64,000 nucleotides of DNA from Sphingobacterium kitahiroshimense (GTDB taxonomy: Bacteria; Bacteroidota; Bacteroidia; Sphingobacteriales; Sphingobacteriaceae). Below the pieces are notes generated by a model. The model was not told the origin of the DNA and did no database searches. It saw nothing but the letters and a program-made list of their open reading frames with translations. Positions 23,724 to 31,346 of this stretch are shown here, piece after piece. How positions within the stretch are numbered: the first letter of the stretch is position 1; every line of letters begins with the position of its first letter. The stretch is taken from positions 4,712,001-4,776,000 of the forward strand of contig NZ_JAOQNK010000001.1 in the NCBI RefSeq assembly GCF_025961315.1, in the 5' to 3' direction. A program made the translations under genes and the position numbers.

Positions 23724-25433
23724 ATGTTTAAGAAATATTTGAAATACGCGCTATTGGTAACATTGTTAACTACGGTTGGACAAAGGGTTTCAGCACAGGA
23801 GAGCAAGCAAGAAAAACCTTATTCGCAACAATTAAAAAATATTGAAGTTTTTTTGAGGAACGGTGATTTCAAGCAGGCCATGGATTCTTTGGATGCCATT
23901 ACTACGCGATATCCTAATGCTGATGATGCTTATTTTACTAAAGCCGTTTTATTTGGACAGATGCGTAATGCTGATCGTGCTTTGGAGGAAGTAAATAAAG
24001 CTTTGGAAATTAATCCTAAAAATGAATATTTAAGTTTCAATATCGATGTTAATAAAGGAAAAGGTGATCTCCCTAGTGCGATCCGTTCATTGGATCTGCT
24101 GATGACAAAGGAGAAGGTCAACATTGCGGCCTTGAATCGCGAGAAGATTATGTTGTTGTTTAACAGTGACAAAAAAGATGAGGCTTTTGCTTTATATAAG
24201 GATGTTAGAGAGCGAGCGGGAGCTACCGATACGCTTGACGTTATAGGTGCTACTTTGCTATTGTCAAAAGATGATTTTCCTGCTGTAATCCAGGTTCTTG
24301 AACCTTGGGCAATTAAAAAATCTCCTTTGGCACAGGTGTACAGTCAATTGGCACAGGCTTATCGTGGAATTAAAGATCCTAAAAAAGCTATTGCGATATT
24401 AAATACCGGTGTTGCGAATGCGAAAGACGATTACTTATTTTTAGATCTGGCTGATGAGTACCGTTTGTCTGGGAAGGCTAAGCTTTCTTATGATTACTTA
24501 AAACAAGCCTTTTTATCTAAAAGTGTTGATTTCTCGGAAAAAAATAGAATTATCTTATCTTTATTAGCTCCTAATAGTGGATTTTCATTCGACCAGGCAC
24601 AAGAATTAGCTAATATATTGGTTGATGTACATCCTCGCGTAGCAGAAAGTCATGTGGCTAAGGGGCAGGTGAATTGGATGCGTAATGATTTAGTTGGGGC
24701 ACAGTCTTCCTTTTCTATTGCAGTAGGTATCAATCCTTATCAAATTGATGCATGGCGTATGCTCATGAATGTTGATTTGGCGTTGGAGCAATATGATCAA
24801 GCTATAGAACATGGCGGTGAAGCTTTACACAATATTCCCAATAATCCTGTTATTTTGTACTTCAGTTCAATCGCATATACATTGAAAGGAAATTATGATT
24901 TAGCTAGAAATTTGATGGAGGCAGCTTTGAATAATGGTCAAAATGAGAATGCCATTTTTCAATCAAATATTTATAGTGGTCTGGGCGATATTTATCATTC
25001 GCTTAAAATGGAAGCAGCATCAGATGTTGCGTATAGAGAGGCTATTAACTTAGATAGTACAAATGTAAGTGCGATGAACAATTTAGCTTATTATTTAGCG
25101 TTAAGAAATCAGGATTTAGATGATGCGGCTCATTTTGCAGAGACAGCAAATAAGTTACGACCTAATGATGCGACATTGGAAGATACTTATGCATGGGTTT
25201 TATTTCAACAGGGTAAATATGCTGATGCATTGCTTTGGATTGAAAAGGCAATAAAAAATTCAAAATCGCCTTCAACAGTCCTATTGGAGCATTATGGTGA
25301 TATTTTGATTAAAAATAAAAAAATAACAGAAGCGATGAAGCAATGGAAAAGTGCTTTGGCTATGGGGGGATCTACTGAAACCAATATGGAGAAGTTGAGA
25401 GAGAAAATAAATAAGAAATCGTATGTGGAATAA
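23724..25433 (+). CDS. Exported TPR-repeat protein
   Basis: From the ATG at 23724 the product has 569 residues and begins MFKKYLKYALLVTLL, a signal peptide ending VSAQ. An in-frame ATG at 23661 would put 21 extra residues ahead of the signal sequence; a purine-rich AGAAGGA at 23711-23717 favours the later start. The body is about 14 tetratricopeptide-like helical pairs (for example NADDAYFTKAVLFGQMRNADRALEEVNKAL), a scaffold for protein-protein contacts. It overlaps the DUF4292 lipoprotein gene by 11 bp. TPR proteins with DUF4292 and an EnvC-like gene next to them suggest an envelope role. Confidence 0.88.
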   Translation: MFKKYLKYALLVTLLTTVGQRVSAQESKQEKPYSQQLKNIEVFLRNGDFKQAMDSLDAITTRYPNADDAYFTKAVLFGQMRNADRALEEVNKALEINPKNEYLSFNIDVNKGKGDLPSAIRSLDLLMTKEKVNIAALNREKIMLLFNSDKKDEAFALYKDVRERAGATDTLDVIGATLLLSKDDFPAVIQVLEPWAIKKSPLAQVYSQLAQAYRGIKDPKKAIAILNTGVANAKDDYLFLDLADEYRLSGKAKLSYDYLKQAFLSKSVDFSEKNRIILSLLAPNSGFSFDQAQELANILVDVHPRVAESHVAKGQVNWMRNDLVGAQSSFSIAVGINPYQIDAWRMLMNVDLALEQYDQAIEHGGEALHNIPNNPVILYFSSIAYTLKGNYDLARNLMEAALNNGQNENAIFQSNIYSGLGDIYHSLKMEAASDVAYREAINLDSTNVSAMNNLAYYLALRNQDLDDAAHFAETANKLRPNDATLEDTYAWVLFQQGKYADALLWIEKAIKNSKSPSTVLLEHYGDILIKNKKITEAMKQWKSALAMGGSTETNMEKLREKINKKSYVE

Positions 25434-26214
25434 ATCTGTTGTTACACTTTTATTGCTTGTTGTATTGGCATCCTGCAGTACTAAGAAAAAAATGAGTAAA
25501 GTAGAGAGTAAGCCTGAGGTAGTTGAAACGATCAGTAAGGAAGATTCTAAAAATGCGGTAGTTCAGAAATTTTTGTTGTCAAATCTGGACTTTACTACGT
25601 TCTCTGGCAAAGCTAAAAGCAAAATAGATTTAGGAAAGTCATCATACGATGTGACAGCTAATATAAGGATTGAAAAAGATAAAAGAATCTGGATTTCTAT
25701 TACGGCATTATTGGGTATAGAAATAGGCCGGGTTTTGATTACTCCAGATAGTGTTCAGATATTAAATAAATTTCAGGGGGAATATATAGCAAAACCCTTT
25801 AGTTACTTGTATCAATATGCAAGTGAGGATTTAACTTTTTCAAATGTTCAAGATTTGTTTTTAGCCAATTTTTCAACGAATCTGTTAAATACAACCGATT
25901 TTGAGGTTGATCAAACGAGTGTACCAATTCAGTTGCGTGGTCAAAAGAATGCATTGACTTACTTATATTTAGTTAATCAACAGAATAGGTTAGATTCCTT
26001 TCGTTTGGAGCAGCCTGAAAAAGGACAGAAATTGGAGGCTAGTTATGCAGATTATTCAAATGGAGGTGGGCAATTGTTTCCGATGGGTCTAGAATTACTG
26101 ATTTCAGGAGGTGATATGAATATTAAAGCAAACTTCAATTACAGCAGAATTTCATTTAATGAAGCTATTGAAATGCCTTTTACTATCTCCAATAAATACA
26201 AAGTAATTAATTAA
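25423..26214 (+). CDS. DUF4292 lipoprotein
   Basis: A 263-residue lipoprotein: lipobox VLASC with Cys18, then a Lys-rich linker and a beta-rich domain from about residue 45. The segment VTANIRIEKDKRIWISITALLGIEIGRVLITPDSVQILNK is characteristic of DUF4292, a Bacteroidota family distantly like LolA/LolB-type lipid-binding proteins. The role is unknown, although a lipoprotein or lipid-carrier function is plausible. The start lies inside the end of the TPR gene, so translation is coupled. Confidence 0.85.
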   Translation: MWNKSVVTLLLLVVLASCSTKKKMSKVESKPEVVETISKEDSKNAVVQKFLLSNLDFTTFSGKAKSKIDLGKSSYDVTANIRIEKDKRIWISITALLGIEIGRVLITPDSVQILNKFQGEYIAKPFSYLYQYASEDLTFSNVQDLFLANFSTNLLNTTDFEVDQTSVPIQLRGQKNALTYLYLVNQQNRLDSFRLEQPEKGQKLEASYADYSNGGGQLFPMGLELLISGGDMNIKANFNYSRISFNEAIEMPFTISNKYKVIN

Positions 26215-26317
26215 TGTTAGTACGATAATCCTTAAGATTTATTACTTTCGCATTTGAGACTATATTTAATTGAACATATTATATTCAGACTCAACTGCTA
26301 GTAAAAGATTACTATAG

Positions 26318-27616
26318 ATGAATTTAAAGAAAATAACACTAAGTCTAACTGCGTTTTTTTTGATGCTGGGAATCGGTTTTTCGCAGACTCGTGCAGAGCT
26401 TGAAAAAAAACGTGAAAAAATAAATCGTGAAATAGCGGAATTGCAAAAAACGCTAAAAGAAACGACTACAGAAAAGATTTTGACTCAGAAGCAGGTCAGT
26501 GCTTTAAGTAGTCAGATTAATCTTCGTGAAGAGAAAATTACAACGATAAGTTCTGAATTAAGCTTGATTAATCGCCAGATTAATACGAATACCAGCGCTG
26601 TAGATAAATTGAAAGCAGAGTTGGAGAAAATGCGTAATGATTATGAAAAGATGATTATGTTCGCTTTTCGTAACCGCAATGCCTATAATAAGTTGATGTT
26701 TATTTTTGCTTCAAAGGATTTTAATCAAGGTTTTCGTCGTGTAAAATATTTGCAGCAATTCAATGATTCTCGAAAATTGAAAGCAAGTGAGATTGAAGGA
26801 ACTAAAAAGCAGATTGAGCAAAAAATAGCACAGTTACAGGCTGATCGTAATAAGCATAAGCAGTTATTGAATGAGCAAGAGCAAGAGAAGAAAACTATTG
26901 CACAACAACGTGCTGTGTTCTCTAATGAATTGAGTTCTTTAATTACGACTGAACGAGGTGTAAAACGCGATATTACGCAGAAGCAAAAAGAAGAGCGTAA
27001 GTTAAGATCTGCAATTCAGGCTATCATTAAAAGAGAAATTGAAGCAGAGCGTAGAAGACAAGAAGCTGCTCGTAGAGCTGCGGAAGCTGCTGCAGCAAGG
27101 AGCGCGAAGAAAAATGACACTAAAGTAGACGATAATAAGGAATCATCCAAATCTACGGCTCGTAAATCAGATTCAGAAGTGTTGCGTGCAACTCCGGAAG
27201 CGGCTCGACTTTCAGCTGATTTTAGATCTAACCGTGGACGACTGCCATGGCCTGTTTCCAATGCTAAGATATTACAAAGTTTTGGTACGGATAGAACAGG
27301 ACGGAACGTCTCAGTTAGTCATGAGTCATTAAAATTACAAACTTCTAGTGGCGCAACTGTTAAGGCAGTGTTTTCTGGAACTGTAACAAGTACGTTAACT
27401 TTAAATGGATTGAAGGTGATTATTATTTCACATGGTGAATTCTTCTCGGTGTATAGTAATTTAGCTAGTTTTAGTGTGTCTAAAGGACAGAAAGTGTCAG
27501 CAGGTCAGGCTATTGGAACAGTAGCTAATGATCCGGATTTAGATGCGCCAGTTTTAGATTTCCAGGTTTGGCAAGGACAAATCCCGATGAATCCGCAATC
27601 ATGGTTAGCGAATTAA
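26318..27616 (+). CDS. EnvC-like murein hydrolase activator (degenerate M23/LytM domain)
   Basis: A 432-residue exported protein: signal peptide to about residue 22, a long coiled coil (about 24-250, Glu/Lys/Gln-rich) with an Ala/Arg-rich linker, then a LytM domain (about 300-432). The metal-binding histidines of active M23 peptidases are absent: the HxxxD region reads SHESLKLQT and the HxH strand reads LDFQVW. A coiled coil plus an inactive LytM domain is the EnvC architecture, whose members activate amidases during cell separation. It follows the DUF4292 gene by 103 bp. Confidence 0.88.
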   Translation: MNLKKITLSLTAFFLMLGIGFSQTRAELEKKREKINREIAELQKTLKETTTEKILTQKQVSALSSQINLREEKITTISSELSLINRQINTNTSAVDKLKAELEKMRNDYEKMIMFAFRNRNAYNKLMFIFASKDFNQGFRRVKYLQQFNDSRKLKASEIEGTKKQIEQKIAQLQADRNKHKQLLNEQEQEKKTIAQQRAVFSNELSSLITTERGVKRDITQKQKEERKLRSAIQAIIKREIEAERRRQEAARRAAEAAAARSAKKNDTKVDDNKESSKSTARKSDSEVLRATPEAARLSADFRSNRGRLPWPVSNAKILQSFGTDRTGRNVSVSHESLKLQTSSGATVKAVFSGTVTSTLTLNGLKVIIISHGEFFSVYSNLASFSVSKGQKVSAGQAIGTVANDPDLDAPVLDFQVWQGQIPMNPQSWLAN

Positions 27617-27711
27617 AAAAATATAGAAATAAAAATTATTATGTACATTTGTTTTTAGGGTATAAGTGTATATACTTAAAGTGAATATTGAAAAACAGTA
27701 AATTATAAGTT

Positions 27712-27912
27712 ATGTTGACATCAGGGTTATTAATAATGGGTATTGGAGGTCAGGAATTAATTATAATCGTTGTAATATTATTATTATTATTTGGCGGTAA
27801 AAAGATTCCTGAATTGATGCGTGGATTAGGTAAAGGTGTAAAAGAATTCAAAGACGGACAGAAAGAGGATTCTACAGATGATACTAAAGAGAAAACAACT
27901 GATAATAAGTAA
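27712..27912 (+). CDS. tatA: Twin-arginine translocase subunit TatA/TatE
   Basis: A 66-residue protein with one N-terminal membrane helix (GQELIIIVVILLLLFGG), the FG hinge motif and the amphipathic helix KKIPELMRGLGKGVKEFKDG, then an acidic tail. This is the TatA pore-forming subunit of Sec-independent export of folded proteins. The start could instead be the ATG at 27736 (MGIGGQEL), as homologues often begin there; no ribosome site decides. TatB and TatC are not in the window. A possible client is the twin-arginine GDSL hydrolase at 38775-39536. Confidence 0.93.
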   Translation: MLTSGLLIMGIGGQELIIIVVILLLLFGGKKIPELMRGLGKGVKEFKDGQKEDSTDDTKEKTTDNK

Positions 27913-27930
27913 TTTATGTTGTTTTTGAGG

Positions 27931-27960
27931 AATAAGATTTTACAGCAGTAAAATCTTATT
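27931..27960 (+). terminator. Terminator after tatA
   Basis: A 13-bp perfect stem (AATAAGATTTTAC and its complement) with a 4-base loop, 18 bp past the tatA stop and followed by a T-rich stretch. Confidence 0.75.
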
Positions 27961-28065
27961 TCATTTTGTACAGTTTCCAGTATTGTTAATGAGGGTATGT
28001 AGTAAAAATACATGCTTTGTAATAAGGACTACTTAGGTTCTATTTATCAACCATAATTAAAAAAG

Positions 28066-29532
28066 ATGATTGAAAGCAAGAAGACTCTATTGACGATAGG
28101 CTTAGCATTTACGACATGTTGTTTGTTTGCACAAGAAAAGTCTATTGAAGAGATGAGAAATTCTACTCAAGCAATCATGTTAGCGAGTATAGATCGTGAA
28201 AATGCATCTATTCTGCAGCAGCTTGATAGTATCAAATTTGTAAATGCCGGTGAAAAAGAAGTAGAAGGAATTTTATTTGATATCGAAGATGTAACTGTCG
28301 TTCGAAAACTAAATTCCTTAGAACGTGAAGTCCCTCTAGACTATAACCAACATGTTCGAAAATATATTGATCTTTATAATTCTAAGAATTATGCAGGGCA
28401 TATGTCCCGCATGTTAGGATTGGCGCAGTATTATTTTCCGCATTATGAACGTATTCTTGCTGAAGTAGGAGTTCCAAAAGAAATTAAATACCTCTCCATT
28501 ATAGAGTCTGCGTTAAATCCACATGATGTTTCTCGCGTTGGTGCTACAGGGCCTTGGCAATTTATGTATGGGACAGCAAAGATCTATAATTTAACAATGG
28601 ACAATTATGTTGATGAACGTAAAGATCCAATTGCTTCAAGCTATGCTGCCGCAAAATATATGAAGGAAGCGTATGCTGAATTTGGGGATTGGTTGTTGGC
28701 GATAGCTTCTTATAATTGTGGAAAAGGTGGTGTGAAACGAGCTATTTTAAGATCTGGCAAAATTCAACCTTCATTTTGGGAAGTTGCTCCTTTTCTGCCA
28801 AAAGAGACCAGAAATTATATTCCTGCATATATCGCTATGACTTATACTTTAGGATATGCACAAGATCATGGTATTGAAGCTAAGGATGGAGACATTGCCT
28901 TAAATACGCAGGTATTAGAGATTGATAAATTCATTTCGATAGCAGAGGTTGCTAAAGCGATAAATGTTTCTGAGGAGAGTTTAAAAGTGTTAAATCCAGC
29001 ATATAAAAAAGGGATCGTTAATGGCTCTGATGAAATACATCGTCGTTTGATCATTCCTGCTTTAGCAGCTGATATGAATAAGGATCAACTTTATCTTGCT
29101 TTAAATACAACAGTAGAAACTCCTAGTCAAGTAGTGGCTTTAGCGAATGATGATGTGCGTGTGAGTAATAAGCGAAGCGCTCAAACAAGTACACATCGTG
29201 TTAGAAGAGGTGAAACTTTAGCTGTTATAGCGAAGAAATATGATGTGAGTGTTCAAAATTTAAAAGCTTGGAATAACGTAAAGGGATCTTCTGTAAAGAC
29301 TGGTGCTTCATTAATTGTTAGCAGTAGTGGTGTCAATACGCGTTTAGCTCAGAAAACAAGTGCTGAAACTCAAAGAAAGTCGAATTTTGCTTTTTATACT
29401 GTAAAAAAAGGTGATACGCTATCAGAGATCGCAAATAATAAAGGGGTGTCATTATCTAAGTTGAAGGCTGATAATAATTTATCACATTCGAGGTTAAAGC
29501 CTGGTATGAAATTGAAGATTAATCGGGGATAA
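28066..29532 (+). CDS. Membrane-bound lytic murein transglycosylase with LysM repeats (MltD-like)
   Basis: A 488-residue exported enzyme with a signal peptide ending LFAQ. The SLT domain (about 115-300) contains SIIESALNP with catalytic Glu147, GATGPWQFM and ASYNCGKGGVKRA, which place it in the MltD/Slt family that cleaves peptidoglycan to 1,6-anhydro products. Two LysM domains follow (about 375-418 and 442-486), recognised by RVRRGETLAVIAKKY and TVKKGDTLSEIANN, and bind glycan chains. Single gene with its own terminator. Confidence 0.93.
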   Translation: MIESKKTLLTIGLAFTTCCLFAQEKSIEEMRNSTQAIMLASIDRENASILQQLDSIKFVNAGEKEVEGILFDIEDVTVVRKLNSLEREVPLDYNQHVRKYIDLYNSKNYAGHMSRMLGLAQYYFPHYERILAEVGVPKEIKYLSIIESALNPHDVSRVGATGPWQFMYGTAKIYNLTMDNYVDERKDPIASSYAAAKYMKEAYAEFGDWLLAIASYNCGKGGVKRAILRSGKIQPSFWEVAPFLPKETRNYIPAYIAMTYTLGYAQDHGIEAKDGDIALNTQVLEIDKFISIAEVAKAINVSEESLKVLNPAYKKGIVNGSDEIHRRLIIPALAADMNKDQLYLALNTTVETPSQVVALANDDVRVSNKRSAQTSTHRVRRGETLAVIAKKYDVSVQNLKAWNNVKGSSVKTGASLIVSSSGVNTRLAQKTSAETQRKSNFAFYTVKKGDTLSEIANNKGVSLSKLKADNNLSHSRLKPGMKLKINRG

Positions 29533-29559
29533 ATTTCGACCTAAGTTTCTGTAAAAATA

Positions 29560-29598
29560 AAGCGTCCAACTCTATAAAAAGTTGGACGCTTATTTTTT
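29560..29598. terminator. Bidirectional terminator
   Basis: AAGCGTCCAAC and GTTGGACGCTT form an 11-bp stem between the converging transglycosylase and PRTase genes, with A/T tracts on both sides. Confidence 0.85.
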
Positions 29599-29612
29599 AT
29601 AGCTTTATGATG

Positions 29613-30125
29613 TTATACCAGCCATGCAGCATCATCTTCTGCTTCATAGCCTAGTAAGTTAACTTCCACATGTTCTTTTAATATCGTTGATAATTTTAGC
29701 CCATAATAATCGCTTACAATGGGGAATTTTGGATGACTTCTATCAATAAGAACTGCAGTTCTCATCTTTTTAATAGGGACATTCAAAAATACGCCTAAAC
29801 CATATGCAAGCGTTCTTCCGCTATTCAGTACATCATCAACTAGTATTAACGTTTTATTTTTAACATTTTCGATGGGTTGATCTGTTTCAGCTTTTAGGGA
29901 ACGGCTTGTTTTGCTCATCGTCACTTTAAGTAACTCAATATCTTTATCCGATATTTCCTCTAGAATCTTTTGCAGTCTCTGTGCAAAAACATAACCTCTA
30001 TCAGCAATACCGACCAATACAAGCGTATTTTCTTCAAAATTATCTTCTAAAATCTGATAAGCGATTCGTATCGATTTTTGTTTAATCTGTTCTTTATCTA
30101 ATATGAGCGTTTTCTTTGACGACAT
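29613..30125 (-). CDS. Phosphoribosyltransferase (PyrR/uracil-type)
   Basis: About 170 residues beginning MSSKKTLILDKEQ. The PRPP-binding loop LILVDDVLNSGRTL is diagnostic of type I PRTases, and the ADRGYVFAQRL segment fits the PyrR/uracil group. An upstream in-frame ATG at 30191 falls inside the terminator palindrome of the next gene (30178-30203), so the start at 30125 is chosen. Products of this family either regulate pyrimidine genes or salvage uracil; which applies cannot be decided here. Confidence 0.85.
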   Translation of the reverse strand: MSSKKTLILDKEQIKQKSIRIAYQILEDNFEENTLVLVGIADRGYVFAQRLQKILEEISDKDIELLKVTMSKTSRSLKAETDQPIENVKNKTLILVDDVLNSGRTLAYGLGVFLNVPIKKMRTAVLIDRSHPKFPIVSDYYGLKLSTILKEHVEVNLLGYEAEDDAAWLV

Positions 30126-30177
30126 AGTGGTACTAAATTTATATACGGGTAAAAGTACTAAATTCTTTGCAAAAAAA

Positions 30178-30203
30178 AGTCCGAATGTCATGACATTCGG
30201 ACT
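30178..30203 (-). terminator. Terminator of the NlpC/P60 gene
   Basis: A 26-bp perfect palindrome with no spare loop bases (AGTCCGAATGTCA and its complement), followed on the minus strand by eight Ts, 28 bp beyond the stop at 30231. Confidence 0.85.
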
Positions 30204-30230
30204 CTTGAAAATATTATTTAGAAAAATTTA

Positions 30231-30815
30231 TTAATTAAATTTTTCAGATTTCTCAGCATTTATAATTTCGGCTGTAAGCGATTTGTTGTCATCAGGTAGT
30301 CTACCACCATCATAGTAATAACGTCTCCAATATGCCTCTCCTAAATTACTTATCATTACACCTTTGCTCGAAGAAGCATGTGCGAATTTGTTATCGCCAA
30401 TATAAACTCCAACATGTGTAATGCTTTTACTTCGGATTTTAAAGAATACTAAATCTCCTGCTTTTAGATCATCTTTCTTAACAGGTTTAATTTGAGAGTA
30501 TTGGTTACGGCTGTTATATCCTAATGTTGTATTGAATACTTTTTCGTATAATTCAAATGAGAATTTAGAACAATCGATTCCTCTTTTGGAGTCACCTCCT
30601 AATCGGTAGGGAGTTCCTAACCATTCATAAACAAACTGATATAATTTTGTATTTGTAGTTGCTGAAACTGCAACACCCATTATTTGGGAGAAGTATTCTT
30701 TAGCTAGATTGTCCGGGTCTGATTCCGGTTTAGATTGGGTTTTGGTTGATTGTGCCTGCGACACTAGACATAAGCCTATAAATAGCATTGTTGCTAATAT
30801 TTTCTTTGTTTTCAT
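30231..30815 (-). CDS. Exported NlpC/P60 cysteine peptidase
   Basis: A 194-residue protein with a signal peptide ending SQAQ at about residue 22. The NlpC/P60 domain has the catalytic Cys82 (RGIDCSKFSFELY), His134 (ITHVGVYIG) and a polar third residue near His146 (FAHASS). Such enzymes cleave D-glutamyl-diamino acid bonds in peptidoglycan stem peptides. Stand-alone gene on the minus strand, divergent from the thr operon. Confidence 0.92.
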   Translation of the reverse strand: MKTKKILATMLFIGLCLVSQAQSTKTQSKPESDPDNLAKEYFSQIMGVAVSATTNTKLYQFVYEWLGTPYRLGGDSKRGIDCSKFSFELYEKVFNTTLGYNSRNQYSQIKPVKKDDLKAGDLVFFKIRSKSITHVGVYIGDNKFAHASSSKGVMISNLGEAYWRRYYYDGGRLPDDNKSLTAEIINAEKSEKFN

Positions 30816-31173
30816 TAAATCGCTTTTTTGTACAACTTTAAACTTATTCTTTTTTGTTGTTGGATGTTAACTATTTTGGACATCACTGTTGCGAATATAA
30901 TACAACTCATCTTACTTTGCAAAAAAAATGACATGTATTTAACGAATTTTTAACGTTTTTAACACTTTATTTATTGAGATGCAATTTAACTCCGATGGGT
31001 AAATTGTAAACTTTAAACTACAGTGATGATAAATGATACGTGCCTAGATTTGTTGTAGTAATGTGTTATTCATATATAAGAAGGTGTTTTATTAAATTTA
31101 TATCAAAAAAATGAGATTTTATTTTGATAGTTGATAAATAATGCATTATATTTACGAAAGTAAAGCAACAGCA
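30816..31173. other. Intergenic region holding divergent promoters
   Basis: No gene is seen. The right part carries the thr promoter: TTG at 31124-31126 and TATATTTA at 31147-31154, about 20 bp apart and close to TTG-N-TAnnTTTG. The left part lies ahead of the NlpC gene and is AT-rich with no clear element. Confidence 0.5.
31147..31154 (+). promoter_or_regulatory. Candidate -7 element of the thr leader (TATATTTA)
   Basis: One mismatch from TAnnTTTG, with TTG 20 bp upstream. The expected start near 31160 leaves about 15 nt before the leader-peptide ATG. Confidence 0.45.
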
Positions 31174-31239
31174 ATGAAAAATTCTATAATTATTACATCG
31201 ATTATTATTACCACCGGGATAAAACTTAGGAGGAGGTAG
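31174..31239 (+). CDS. Threonine-operon leader peptide (Ile/Thr-rich)
   Basis: A 21-codon frame, ATG at 31174 and TAG at 31237-31239. It encodes seven Ile (positions 5-7, 10-12, 16), three Thr (8, 13, 14) and ends Gly-Ile-Lys-Leu-Arg-Arg-Arg. The consecutive Ile and Thr codons, the position 108 bp before thrA and the terminator that follows are the classical plan of an attenuation leader, as in E. coli thrL. Bases 31229-31236 (GGAGGAGG) inside its last codons can pair with 31281-31288, the 5' arm of the terminator, giving an antiterminator when ribosomes stall upstream. Confidence 0.78.
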   Translation: MKNSIIITSIIITTGIKLRRR

Positions 31240-31274
31240 TTTCGTTGTATAGAAATGTAGACAAGATATTTCAT

Positions 31275-31309
31275 AAACGCCTTCCTCTCAGAGTGAAGGC
31301 GTTTTTTTT
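31275..31309 (+). terminator. Attenuator terminator of the thr operon
   Basis: AAACGCCTTC and GAAGGCGTTT form a 10-bp stem with a CTCTCAGAGT loop, followed by Ts. It lies between the leader peptide and thrA on the same transcript, so it acts as a conditional terminator rather than an operon end. Confidence 0.8.
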
Positions 31310-31346
31310 ATGCTTAAAACAAACAAACAAACAAACAGTATATATT

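Noticed and set aside
31245..31346. N-terminal extension of thrA
   Set aside because: It would run through the attenuator stem and T run; family start MKILKFGGTSVG lies at 31347.
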